From positions 1 through 64,000 of the forward strand of contig NZ_KB907813.1 in NCBI RefSeq assembly GCF_000382225.1: 64,000 nt of DNA, read 5' to 3'. Shown here piece after piece: positions 45,170 to 53,131 of the stretch. The translations under genes were made by a program, and so were the position numbers. Source of the DNA: Hymenobacter aerophilus DSM 13606. GTDB lineage: Bacteria; Bacteroidota; Bacteroidia; Cytophagales; Hymenobacteraceae. Position 1 is the first letter of the stretch; the number at the start of each line of letters is the position of its first letter. The notes beneath the pieces were generated by a model. It saw nothing but the letters and a program-made list of their open reading frames with translations, was not told the origin of the DNA and made no database searches.

Positions 45170-45211
45170 TTAGGGATTAGGGATTAGGGATTAGGGATTA
45201 GGGATTAGGGA
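45170..45211. repeat. TTAGGGA heptamer array at the histidine kinase start
   Basis: Six copies of TTAGGGA end 3 bp before the ATG at 45166. Copy number changes by slippage could alter spacing ahead of translation. Confidence 0.92.
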
Positions 45212-45215
45212 GGAA

Positions 45216-45313
45216 CGTCATTCAGAGCGCAGCGAAGAATCTTGCTCGTAATCATTGTACAAACGTCACTACACCATCAGCACGCGAGATTCTTCGCTGC
45301 GCTCTGAATGACG
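45216..45313. repeat. Family A palindrome between regulator and kinase genes
   Basis: CGTCATTCAGAGCGCAGCGAAGAATCTT and the complementary arm ending at 45313; the variant reads TTCAGAGC instead of CCTGAGC. Confidence 0.9.
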
Positions 45314-45335
45314 CTCTCCACTAACCACTACAACC

Positions 45336-46013
45336 CTACTCCTCCTTCATCACATAGCCCATGCCGATGAGGGTGTGGATGAGTTTGGGGCTGAAATCCT
45401 TGTCGAGCTTTTTACGCAGGAAGTTGATGTACACGTCGATAACGTTGGAGCCGGTATCGAAGCTCGTGTTCCAGACCTGTTCGAGTATATCCACCCGCGA
45501 CACCACGCGGCTCTGGTTGCGCAGCAGGTATTCGAGCAGGGCAAACTCGCGGGCCGTGAGCTGAACGGGCTGGCCGGCGCGGTGCACCATTTTGCTGGCC
45601 GGGTCGAGGGTGAGGTCGGCCAGCCGGAGCACGCCGCCGGCCGGGGGCACGTCGTGGCGGCGGCGCGTGAGGGCCCGGATGCGGGCCAGCAGCTCCTGAA
45701 ACGCGAAGGGTTTCACCAGATAATCGTCGGCGCCGGCGTCGAGGCCCCGGATTTTGTCGTCGGTTTCGCCCAGGGCCGTGAGCATCAGAATGGGCACGCT
45801 GGTGTTCTGGGTGCGCACCTGCCGGCACATTTCCAGGCCGCTCAGGCCCGGCAGCAGCGTATCGAGGATGAGCAGGTCGTAGTCGCCCTGCCGGGCCAGG
45901 CGCAGGCCCAGCAGGCCGTCGGCGGCCAAATCCACCTGGTGGTGTTGCTCACTCAGGCCCTGGTGCAGAAACGCGGCAACCTTGGGCTCGTCTTCAACCA
46001 GCAGAATTTTCAT
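45336..46013 (-). CDS. OmpR/PhoB-family response regulator
   Basis: 225 residues from ATG 46013. Receiver domain: MKILLVEDEPKVAAF (acidic pocket), DYDLLILDTLLPGLSG with the phospho-acceptor Asp near residue 51, ALGETDDKI and the KPF loop (DDYLVKPFAFQEL). The C-terminal winged helix reads LTAREFALLEYLLRNQSRVVSR, VWNTSFDTGSNVIDVYINFLRKKL, HTLIGMGYVMKEE. Precedes the kinase gene on the same strand. The upstream start at 46130 overlaps the tRNA and is rejected. Confidence 0.93.
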   Translation of the reverse strand: MKILLVEDEPKVAAFLHQGLSEQHHQVDLAADGLLGLRLARQGDYDLLILDTLLPGLSGLEMCRQVRTQNTSVPILMLTALGETDDKIRGLDAGADDYLVKPFAFQELLARIRALTRRRHDVPPAGGVLRLADLTLDPASKMVHRAGQPVQLTAREFALLEYLLRNQSRVVSRVDILEQVWNTSFDTGSNVIDVYINFLRKKLDKDFSPKLIHTLIGMGYVMKEE

Positions 46014-46057
46014 GCCCGCAAGATACGCGGCCGGCAACGCGCGGGCCCACACAAACA

Positions 46058-46092
46058 AAAACCCCTCACTACGCGGCGTAGTGAGGGGTTTT
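46058..46092 (-). terminator. Terminator of tRNA-Lys
   Basis: AAACCCCTCACTACG-CGG-CGTAGTGAGGGGTTT; it ends exactly at the tRNA 3' CCA, and T-runs follow on the minus strand. Confidence 0.9.
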
Positions 46093-46167
46093 GGTGATCC
46101 CGCTGGGATTCGAACCCAGGACCCATACATTAAAAGTGTATTGCTCTACCAGCTGAGCTACAGAATC
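46092..46167 (-). tRNA. tRNA-Lys (anticodon UUU)
   Basis: A 76-nt cloverleaf including the encoded CCA: acceptor GATTCTG/CGGGATC, D-arm GCTCAGCTGGTAGAGC, anticodon arm ATACA-CTTTTAA-TGTAT (UUU), variable loop GGGTC, T-arm CTGGG-TTCGAAT-CCCAG, discriminator A. The anticodon loop CUUUUAA reads Lys. It lies between the regulator and the M3 peptidase genes, with the terminator directly after it. Confidence 0.97.
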
Positions 46168-46344
46168 AGACCGCTACCGCCGGGCCAAAGCCTTTTCGGA
46201 AGGGAGTGCAAAAGTAGGCGGCTTATTGCTACGATGCAAACAAGCCGCCTGCTTTTCTGGCCGCCGCTGACGCTTTACCGCTCAACAACCTGAATTTCAA
46301 CCGAATTATTTATCGCCGGAAATCTAATCTTTGCCGGCCAGCCG

Positions 46345-48081
46345 CTACAACCTGGCCATTTCGTCCTGCACGAAGTCGGCCAGGGTGCGCAGGTATTCGG
46401 TGCTGAAATCGAAACGGATGCCGGCCGCCGCGTAAATGTCGCCGATGGGCGCGGTGTAGCCCAGGGCCAGGGCGCGCTGGTAGCCCTGCAGGGCCGCCTG
46501 CGGGTTCTGGCGGTAGTTGCGCCACACGGCAATGGCGCCGAGCTGGGCCATAGCGTACTCGATGTAGTAAAACGGCACTTCGTAGAGGTGCAGCTGCTTC
46601 TGCCACAGGTAGGGCTTGATGTGCTCCAGGCCCTGCCAGCTCACGGTGCGCTGGTTAAACTCGTCGAACAGCTCGACCCAGCGGGCGTGGCGCTGCTGCT
46701 CGCTGTGGGTGGGGTGCTCGTACACCCAGTGCTGAAACTTGTCGATGGTGGCCACCCAGGGGAAGGTTTCGAGCACGCTTTCGAGGTGCGTGCGCTTGGC
46801 TCGCCGCAGCTCGTCGGGGTCGGAGAAAAACACGTCCCAGTGGTCGAGGCTTAGTAGCTCCATGCTCATCGAGGCCAGTTCGGCTACTTCGGAAGGCGGG
46901 TGCTTGTCGGCGCCCAGCGGCAGGCGGCGCGTGAGGAAGCTGTGCACCGCGTGGCCGCCCTCGTGCAGCATGGTTACCACGTCGCGCAGGCTGCTGGTGG
47001 CATTCATGAAGATGAAGGGCACGCCCGTTTCGTCGAGCGGGTAGTTGTAGCCGCCGGGGGCCTTGCCCTTGCGGCTTTCCAGGTCGAGGTTGCCCATCTG
47101 GCCCATCGTGCGCAGGCACTGGCCCAGAAACGGGTCGAGCCGGTCGAAGACAACCGTGGTTTTTTCCAGCAGTTCCGCCCCCGTTTCAAACGGCCGCAGC
47201 GGCGCCTGGCCCGACACGTCCACGTCGAGGTCCCAGGGGCGCAGCTCGGGCAGGTTCAGGTCCTGGCGGCGTTCCAGGTCGAGGTTGTCGATGAGTGGCA
47301 CCACGGTTTCGCGGATGGCGCGGTGGAAGTTGAGCGTGTCCTGAGGCGTGTAGTCGAAGCGACCCAGGGCGGCAAACATATAGTCGCGGAAGTTGGCAAA
47401 ACCTGCGTTCAGCGCCACCTGGTGGCGCAGACCGATGAGGCGCGTGAACAGCTCGTCGAGCGGCTTGGCGTCCTGCAGGCGGCGCTCCTGCACGGCGCGC
47501 CAGGCCGTTTCGCGCACCTGCCGGTCGGGGCTTTTGAGGCGGTCGGCGGCGCGGGGCAGCGTCAATTCCTCGCCGTCGAGCGTGACGGTCATGGCCCCGG
47601 CCAGGGCGGCGTACTGCTGCTGCTGGGTGCTGATTTCGGTTTTGAGAGCAATGTTTTCGGGCCGGTAGATTTCCAGCGCCTGCCGCACCGAGCGGATGAA
47701 CACCCGGTAGCGGGCTTCATCCAGCTCCGACAGAAACTCCGAGGCCAGCATCTTCTCGTTCAGGGCGTGGTCGTAGGGCGCCACGTGGGGCTCAATCTCG
47801 TTCACAAAAAACTGAAATGCCTCGGTGCGCGCCGCATCCTGGGTGTCGCAGGTCATGCGGATGTAGCGCCAGGCCAGGTCTTCGCTCAGCGCCGCTTCCA
47901 GCTCCGAGCGGTTCAGCAGCCAGCGCTCCAGCTCGGCGGCCGACGTTATTTCCCGGTCGCGCAACTCCGTGAAGTAGGGCTCGATGGCCGCCCAGTCGGT
48001 AACCGCGAAGGTTTCGGGCAGGTACTGGCGGGGCGGGCGCTGGGTGTCGGTGGCGAGGTCGGCGGCGGGCGATGAAAGCAT
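46345..48081 (-). CDS. M3-family oligoendopeptidase
   Basis: 578 residues from ATG 48081 (MLSSPAADLATDTQRP). The zinc site HEGGHAVHSF (HExxH variant HEGGH) with downstream Glu in SEVAELASMSMELLSL, and the typical NATSSLRDVVTMLHEGGHAVHSF context, identify a PepF/oligoendopeptidase F-like enzyme. Cytoplasmic degradation of short peptides. Length is normal for the family. No obvious operon partner. Confidence 0.92.
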   Translation of the reverse strand: MLSSPAADLATDTQRPPRQYLPETFAVTDWAAIEPYFTELRDREITSAAELERWLLNRSELEAALSEDLAWRYIRMTCDTQDAARTEAFQFFVNEIEPHVAPYDHALNEKMLASEFLSELDEARYRVFIRSVRQALEIYRPENIALKTEISTQQQQYAALAGAMTVTLDGEELTLPRAADRLKSPDRQVRETAWRAVQERRLQDAKPLDELFTRLIGLRHQVALNAGFANFRDYMFAALGRFDYTPQDTLNFHRAIRETVVPLIDNLDLERRQDLNLPELRPWDLDVDVSGQAPLRPFETGAELLEKTTVVFDRLDPFLGQCLRTMGQMGNLDLESRKGKAPGGYNYPLDETGVPFIFMNATSSLRDVVTMLHEGGHAVHSFLTRRLPLGADKHPPSEVAELASMSMELLSLDHWDVFFSDPDELRRAKRTHLESVLETFPWVATIDKFQHWVYEHPTHSEQQRHARWVELFDEFNQRTVSWQGLEHIKPYLWQKQLHLYEVPFYYIEYAMAQLGAIAVWRNYRQNPQAALQGYQRALALGYTAPIGDIYAAAGIRFDFSTEYLRTLADFVQDEMARL

Positions 48082-48133
48082 TGTTTTGGAAGCTAAAAGT
48101 TTGATGCCAGGAGCTATACGATAGAAGCCAGGA

Positions 48134-48280
48134 GTTAGAAGCCAGGAGCTAGCATGGAACGTCATTCAGAGCGAAGCGAAGAATCTCGCGTGACGTAGTT
48201 CAACGGCCGTTTCAACGACTTCTTGCGAGATTCTTCGCTTCGCTCTGAATGACGTTCCATGCTAGCTCCTGGCTTCTAAC
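48134..48280. repeat. Family A palindrome with 56-bp perfect arms
   Basis: Arms 48134-48189 and 48225-48280 are perfect complements. The inner part is the family A core (GTCATTCAGAGCGAAGCG); the outer 20 bp (GTTAGAAGCCAGGAGCTAGC) is a different repeat, of which imperfect tandem relatives continue to the left at about 48100-48133. Confidence 0.92.
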
Positions 48281-48289
48281 TTTTCAACC

Positions 48290-49399
48290 CTACCCAATCT
48301 CAATCACCACGTCGCTCGTGAGCGGGTGGCCGACGCAGGTAAGCACGTAGCCCTGGTTCATTTCGGAATCGGAGAGGCCCTCGCGCTCGTCGAGGTGGAC
48401 TTTGCCCGACAGGCACTTGCCGCGGCAGGCGGTGCACAGGCCCGCCTGGCAGCTGTAGGGCAGGTCAATGTCGAGGTCGAGGGCGGCTTCGAGGATGGTC
48501 TGCTCGGGGCTCACCTCAAACTGGTACTCCGAGCCTTCGTACTGGATGGTAACGGTGCGGGTGCCATTCTGGTCGTCATCGGCAGCCGTCGAAACGTCGC
48601 CGTGGCCGTTGGGCTGGGCCGCGGCGGCCTCGGCCGTGTCGGCGGCGGCCACGAAACTCTCGCGGCGCACGCGGCTGGCGGGCACGCCCAGCAGTTCCAG
48701 GGCAGCCTGCACTTCCTGCATCATGCCATCGGGGCCGCAGAGGAAATACTCGGCCTGAGCGGCCGGAAACTGGTGGCGCTGCTCCAGAATGCGCAGCAGC
48801 GTGGTGCGGTTGAGGCGGCCGGTGTGCTTGTGCTCGGCCGAGGGCCGCAGCGGCTGGCTGAACACGTGCTCGACCTGGAAACGGCCGGCGTACTGCTGCT
48901 CCAGCGCCCGGAGCTGGTCGGCAAAAATTACGGCGTCCTCGTTGCGGTTGCCATACACGAGCAGCACGTGGCTCTTGGGCTCTTCGCGCAGAATAGCCTT
49001 GAGCATGCTCATGAGCGGGGTGATGCCCGAGCCGGCGCCCACCAGCACAATCGAGCGGGCGGCCTGGGGCTGGGGCGCCAGCACGAAGTTGCCCAGCGGC
49101 GCCATCACCTCCAGTTGCTGGCCCACCTGCACCGTATCGAGCAGATAGTTACTCACCAAGCCGCCCGAAACGCGCTTCACCGTAACGGCCAGGCGCGGGG
49201 CCTCGCCGGGGGTGCTGCTGAGCGAGTAGGCCCGGCGCTCCTTTTTGCCGCCCGGTCCGCAGGGCAGAATCAGGGTCAGGAACTGGCCGGGCTGGCAGGC
49301 CACGGGCTGGCGGTCGGCCCGCTCGAAGTGGATGGTAACGGCGTCGGGGGTTTCCTGGGTCAGCTCAACAACATTCAGCGTCAGGTAGGGGCTACTCAT
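48290..49399 (-). CDS. PaaE-type ferredoxin reductase (FAD, NAD(P)H, 2Fe-2S)
   Basis: 369 residues. An FAD/NAD(P)H-binding reductase half (RRAYSLSSTPGEAPRLAVTVKRV, SIVLVGAGSGITPLMSM, YFLCGPDGMMQ) is followed after about residue 270 by a plant-type 2Fe-2S domain (CQAGLCTACRGKC and a final Cys in LTCVGHP). This is the domain order of PaaE and related monooxygenase reductases. No oxygenase subunit is adjacent, so the electron acceptor is unknown; fatty-acid desaturase or a P450-like partner is possible. Confidence 0.9.
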   Translation of the reverse strand: MSSPYLTLNVVELTQETPDAVTIHFERADRQPVACQPGQFLTLILPCGPGGKKERRAYSLSSTPGEAPRLAVTVKRVSGGLVSNYLLDTVQVGQQLEVMAPLGNFVLAPQPQAARSIVLVGAGSGITPLMSMLKAILREEPKSHVLLVYGNRNEDAVIFADQLRALEQQYAGRFQVEHVFSQPLRPSAEHKHTGRLNRTTLLRILEQRHQFPAAQAEYFLCGPDGMMQEVQAALELLGVPASRVRRESFVAAADTAEAAAAQPNGHGDVSTAADDDQNGTRTVTIQYEGSEYQFEVSPEQTILEAALDLDIDLPYSCQAGLCTACRGKCLSGKVHLDEREGLSDSEMNQGYVLTCVGHPLTSDVVIEIG

Positions 49400-49492
49400 A
49401 AGGGCAAGCGGGTAGATTGGGTGGGTTTGAACACAAAGTTCGTTATTTCGATTTTTGTTTCTCGTACGGAATATGGGGCGGCGCTGATTGGT

Positions 49493-49599
49493 ACGTTGTC
49501 ATGCCAAGCGAAGCCGAAGCATCGCTACCGCCAAAGTAATCCTGCCGTTTGGTTAGCATTGCAGCAGAGATGCTTCGGCTTCGCTCCGCATGCCAACGT
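49493..49599. repeat. Diverged family A palindrome
   Basis: ACGTTGTCATGCCAAGCGAAGCCGAAGCATC and an imperfect complement to 49599 (CTTCGGCTTCGC). It differs from the others in reading ATGCC where they have ATCCTG. Confidence 0.8.
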
Positions 49600-49616
49600 T
49601 CTTTTAACCCCACTCA

Positions 49617-50306
49617 ATGCTTTCCGACCTCCTGCTTCGCCACCAAACCGATTTCGGGCCCGTGCTGCCCGTCGACCTCAGCTCGCCCGAGGTGGCCCGC
49701 CTCGATTTCACGGCCGCCAACCCGCTGCTTACGGCCGCCAATCTGCACGACACGGCCGCCTTCGACCAGCTGGTGGCCCGGCTGCTGGCCGACAAAAACG
49801 CGCTGATTGGCGTGGGCGGCTACCTCGAAGACCGCGTCATCTACCGCCGCAGCCCCGGCCTGTTCGACGCCGACCCCGCGGCCCCCGCCCGCTCGCTGCA
49901 CCTGGGCGTGGATGTGTGGCTGCGAGCCGGCACGCCGGTGCTGGCCCCGCTGCCGGCCATCGTGCACAGCCTCGCCGACAACGAAGGCCACGGCAACTAC
50001 GGCCCCACCGTCATTCTGCAGCACGAGCTGGAAGGCACCGTTTTCTACACGCTCTACGGCCACCTCACGCGCCGCGAAACGGCCCTGCTGCGCCCCGGCC
50101 TGGTGGTAGATAAGGGCGACACCTTCGCCGAAGTAGGCCCCGCCCCCGAAAACGGCGACTGGCCGCCGCACCTGCACTTCCAGCTCATCGCCGACCTGCA
50201 GGGCCGCGTGGGCGACTTCCCCGGCGTGGGCCTAGTGTCGGAGCGCGAAACCTGGGCCGCCCTGTGCCCCGACCCAAACTTAATCTTACAGAGTAAGTGG
50301 TTGTAG
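49617..50306 (+). CDS. M23-family metallopeptidase without a signal peptide
   Basis: 229 residues. Zinc ligands lie in HLGVDVW and HLHFQL, with TLYGHLTRRE before. These are the lysostaphin/LytM hallmarks. No signal peptide, lipobox or membrane helix is visible, unusual for an enzyme that should act on peptidoglycan, so export by another path, release on lysis, or a non-wall substrate is possible. Starts right after a family A palindrome. Confidence 0.82.
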   Translation: MLSDLLLRHQTDFGPVLPVDLSSPEVARLDFTAANPLLTAANLHDTAAFDQLVARLLADKNALIGVGGYLEDRVIYRRSPGLFDADPAAPARSLHLGVDVWLRAGTPVLAPLPAIVHSLADNEGHGNYGPTVILQHELEGTVFYTLYGHLTRRETALLRPGLVVDKGDTFAEVGPAPENGDWPPHLHFQLIADLQGRVGDFPGVGLVSERETWAALCPDPNLILQSKWL

Positions 50307-50313
50307 CGGACCA

Positions 50314-50489
50314 GACCACGGATTAGCTCGGATTTAAATGGATTTCACGGATTTCGTGGACGATTGAAAAGGGCCGCCCTGCGTAGGGCGGCCCTTTTCT
50401 ATTCAACGGGAAGCAACTGTAACTTGATAGTTGACCGCGCCGACTACAAAATCCGTGAAATCCGTTTAAATCCGGGCTAATCCGTGGTC
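50314..50489. repeat. 41-bp inverted repeat around a terminator
   Basis: Arms 50314-50354 (GACCACGGATTAGCTCGGAT...) and 50449-50489 are reverse complements with few mismatches. The right arm overlaps the stop codon of the permease gene. The GGATTTCACGGATTT-type unit is also a known scattered repeat in other bacteria. Confidence 0.85.
50367..50398. terminator. Terminator within the 50.3 kb repeat
   Basis: AAAAGGGCCGCCCT-GCGT-AGGGCGGCCCTTTT, a 14-bp perfect stem with a T-run on each strand. Serves both the M23 gene and the convergent permease gene. Confidence 0.88.
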
Positions 50490-51702
50490 AGTCGAACTTG
50501 ATGGCCGCTACGGGCTTGATGCGGGCAATCAGGTAGGTTGGAATGAGCACGGCCAGCAGCGAGGTGAGGAAGGTGGCCACGTTCAGCAGCAGGATGATGG
50601 TCCAGTCCCAGTGGATGGGCACGCGGTCCATGTAGTAGTTCTCGGGGTCGAGCGGAATGAGGTGGAAAAAGTACTGCACCGCGCAGAAGCCCAGCCCGAT
50701 CAGGTTGCCCCAGAAAATGCCGCGCACCGTCAGGCTCAGACCGCGGAAAAAGAACATACTCCGGATCTGGTTGTCGGTGGCCCCGATGGCCTTGAGCACG
50801 CCAATCATGTTGGTGCGCTCCAGAATCATGATGAAAATGGTGGCCACCATGTTGAAGGTCGCCACGAAGATAATGAGCACCAGGAAGATAACCACGTTGC
50901 GGTTAAGCAGCTTCAGCCACTCGAACAGCTGCACGTACTGCTCGGTAATCTTGTCGAGCTTGAGGTCGTAGCGCAGGCTTTCGTAGAGGTTGTCGGCTAC
51001 CGGGTCGAGGCGGTTGAAGTTTTTGAGCGTGACTTCGAGGCCGCCCACCAGCGTATCGGACCAGGCGTTCAGGTCGCGGATCTGGCGGATGTCGCCAATC
51101 ACGAAGGCCTCGTCGAATTCGTCGAGGCCGGTCTGGTAGATGCCGCTGACCACGAACTGGCGCACCCGCGGCGGGTTCTGGATAAAGTAGAATAGGGCCT
51201 TGTCGCCGACGTTGAGCCGCAGCTTGTCGGCCACTTTGCGCGAGATGAGCACGTCGTTGCTGGCCGAGGAGTCGGGGAAGGCGATGAACTTGCCGGCGGC
51301 CAGGTTCTGGCGCATCGAGGAAGGGCTGGTTTTCTCGTCAATGCCCTTAATCACCACGCCCAGCACCTCATCCTTGGTTTTGATGATGGCCGTTTTGCGG
51401 GCGAAAGGCTGGATGGTGGCCACCTGCGGGTTGGCCTGCAGCTCGCGCAGCAGCTGGGGCTGGCCGATGGGCTCGGCTTCGAGTGAGTTGTTGGTGTCGT
51501 ACTTGCTGATTTGCAGGTGCGAGCCGAAGGAGAAGATTTTGTTCTGGATTTCGTTGCGGAAACCCTCCAGAATGGCAAACGACACCACCATCACGGCCAG
51601 GCCCATGGCAATGCTGATGATGGCTATCTTTGTCACCGACGAGGTAAACGACCCCGCGTCGGCTCCGTCAATCTTCGTAGATATGTACTTCGAAACGTTC
51701 AC
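50488..51702 (-). CDS. LolC/E-like ABC-transporter permease
   Basis: 404 residues. One N-terminal helix (about 25-47, IAIISIAMGLAVMVVSFAILEGF), a large periplasmic domain (about 50-270), then three helices in the FtsX-type C-terminal part (VIFLVLIIFVATFNMVATIFIMILERTNMIGVLKAIGA and following). The ERTNMIGVLKAIGATDNQIR segment is the FtsX-domain coupling loop. Lipoprotein release from the inner membrane is the likely job. No ATPase neighbour. GTG start at 51702; no ATG is in frame nearby. Confidence 0.85.
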   Translation of the reverse strand: MNVSKYISTKIDGADAGSFTSSVTKIAIISIAMGLAVMVVSFAILEGFRNEIQNKIFSFGSHLQISKYDTNNSLEAEPIGQPQLLRELQANPQVATIQPFARKTAIIKTKDEVLGVVIKGIDEKTSPSSMRQNLAAGKFIAFPDSSASNDVLISRKVADKLRLNVGDKALFYFIQNPPRVRQFVVSGIYQTGLDEFDEAFVIGDIRQIRDLNAWSDTLVGGLEVTLKNFNRLDPVADNLYESLRYDLKLDKITEQYVQLFEWLKLLNRNVVIFLVLIIFVATFNMVATIFIMILERTNMIGVLKAIGATDNQIRSMFFFRGLSLTVRGIFWGNLIGLGFCAVQYFFHLIPLDPENYYMDRVPIHWDWTIILLLNVATFLTSLLAVLIPTYLIARIKPVAAIKFD

Positions 51703-51745
51703 TGGCGTAAAGCTAGATGAATCCGGCTAGTTTTCCACCCGCCCC

Positions 51746-53005
51746 ATGCCTTCTTTCCTGCCCCAGGCCCTGCTGAGCTTCACGCTGCTGCTCACCGACT
51801 GCACCGCCCGCCCGCCCCAGACCGGGGCCGCTTCGGCCCCGGCCAGCCCCCCGCCCCAGTCGCAGGCCGTGGCCGCGCCGCCCCAGGTGGTGCTGGAGCA
51901 GCCGGCCGCCGCGCCCCTGCAGGTGGGCGCCGCCCGGTTCGAGGAGTATCTGCCGCTGCTGAAGGGCAAGCGCGTGGGCCTGGTGGTGAACCAGACGGCC
52001 CGCGTGGGCCAGGCCTTTCTGGTGGATACGCTGCTGAGCAAGGGCGTGAACGTGAAGGTCATTTTCGGGCCGGAGCACGGCTTTCGGGGCGAGGCGGCCG
52101 ACGGGGCCACCATCAAAGACGGCAAGGACGCCCGCAGCGGCCTGCCGGCGCTGAGCTTATACGGGGCCACCAAAAAACCAACGCCCGACATGCTGCGCGA
52201 CATTGATGTGCTGGTGTTCGACATCCAGGACGTGGGCGCGCGCTTCTACACCTTCATCAGCACGATGCACTACGTGATGGAAGCCGCCGCCGAGCAGAAC
52301 AAGGAGGTCATCATCCTCGACCGGCCCAACCCCAACGGCTGGTACGTAGACGGCCCTGTGCTGGAGCCCAAGTACAAAACCTTCGTGGGCATGCACCCGA
52401 TTCCGGTGGTGCACGGCCTCACGGTAGGCGAGCTGGCCCAGATGATCAACGGCGAAAAGTGGCTGGCCGGTGGCAAGCAGTGCCGCCTGACGGTGGTGCC
52501 GGTGGCGGGCTACACCCACGCCACGCGCTACGCGCTGCCGGTGCGCCCCTCCCCCAACCTGCCCACCGCCCACTCGGTAGACCTCTACCCCAGCCTGTGC
52601 CTGTTCGAGGGCACCGACGTGAGCGTAGGCCGCGGCACCGATCGGCCCTTCGAGGTGATTGGGGCGCCCACCCAGCCCACCAGCCGCCCGTTCAGCTTCG
52701 TGCCCACGCCCAACCCCGGCTCCACCTCGCCGCCCCAGAACGGCAAGCGCTGCTACGGCCAGGATTTGAAAGGCATCGGCGAAATCGGCTTCACGCTTTC
52801 TTATCTGATTGATTATTACAACCAGAGCACGGCCAAAGACAGGTTCTTCACCAGCGGCTTCGAGCGCCTGATAGGTACGGCCGATACCCGCCAGCAAATC
52901 ATAGCCGGCAAGTCGGAAGCCGAAATCCGGGCCTCGTGGGAGCCGAAGCTGGGCCAGTATAAGGTGCTGCGGAAGAAGTACCTGCTTTACCCGGATTTTG
53001 AGTAG
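51746..53005 (+). CDS. namZ: Exo-beta-N-acetylmuramidase NamZ (DUF1343), lipoprotein
   Basis: 419 residues. A lipoprotein signal ends LLTDC (about residue 18), followed by a Pro/Ala linker to about 65. The catalytic domain has VGLVVNQTARVG, VIFGPEHGFRGEAADG, DVLVFDIQDVGARFYTFISTMHY, LDRPNPNGWYVDGPVL and LFEGTDVSVGRGTDRPFEVIGAP. NamZ removes MurNAc from the non-reducing end of peptidoglycan fragments during wall recycling or uptake. Divergent from the permease gene; intergenic spacer 43 bp. Confidence 0.92.
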   Translation: MPSFLPQALLSFTLLLTDCTARPPQTGAASAPASPPPQSQAVAAPPQVVLEQPAAAPLQVGAARFEEYLPLLKGKRVGLVVNQTARVGQAFLVDTLLSKGVNVKVIFGPEHGFRGEAADGATIKDGKDARSGLPALSLYGATKKPTPDMLRDIDVLVFDIQDVGARFYTFISTMHYVMEAAAEQNKEVIILDRPNPNGWYVDGPVLEPKYKTFVGMHPIPVVHGLTVGELAQMINGEKWLAGGKQCRLTVVPVAGYTHATRYALPVRPSPNLPTAHSVDLYPSLCLFEGTDVSVGRGTDRPFEVIGAPTQPTSRPFSFVPTPNPGSTSPPQNGKRCYGQDLKGIGEIGFTLSYLIDYYNQSTAKDRFFTSGFERLIGTADTRQQIIAGKSEAEIRASWEPKLGQYKVLRKKYLLYPDFE

Positions 53006-53019
53006 TTCTGTCATCATTT

Positions 53020-53111
53020 CCCGCAGAGGACGCAGTGTTTTCGCAGAAGGCGCAGTGTCGTTCTATTGAACTGCACTGCGCCTTCTGCGAAAACACTGCG
53101 TCCTCTGCGGG
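53020..53111. repeat. 38-bp perfect inverted repeat
   Basis: Arms 53020-53057 (CCCGCAGAGGACGCAGTGTT...) and 53074-53111 are exact complements around a 16-bp loop; between the namZ stop and the fmt start. Internally each arm repeats an approximate CGCAGARG unit. Confidence 0.92.
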
Positions 53112-53131
53112 CTAAAAACTCCCGAACTACC

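Noticed and set aside
45170..45211. TTAGGGA array as a telomere or CRISPR-like array
   Set aside because: The unit is 7 bp with no spacers, and it is not at a DNA end; it is a simple tandem repeat.
46014..46130. Longer start for the response regulator at 46130
   Set aside because: It lies across the tRNA and its terminator; MKILLVEDE at 46013 is the family start.
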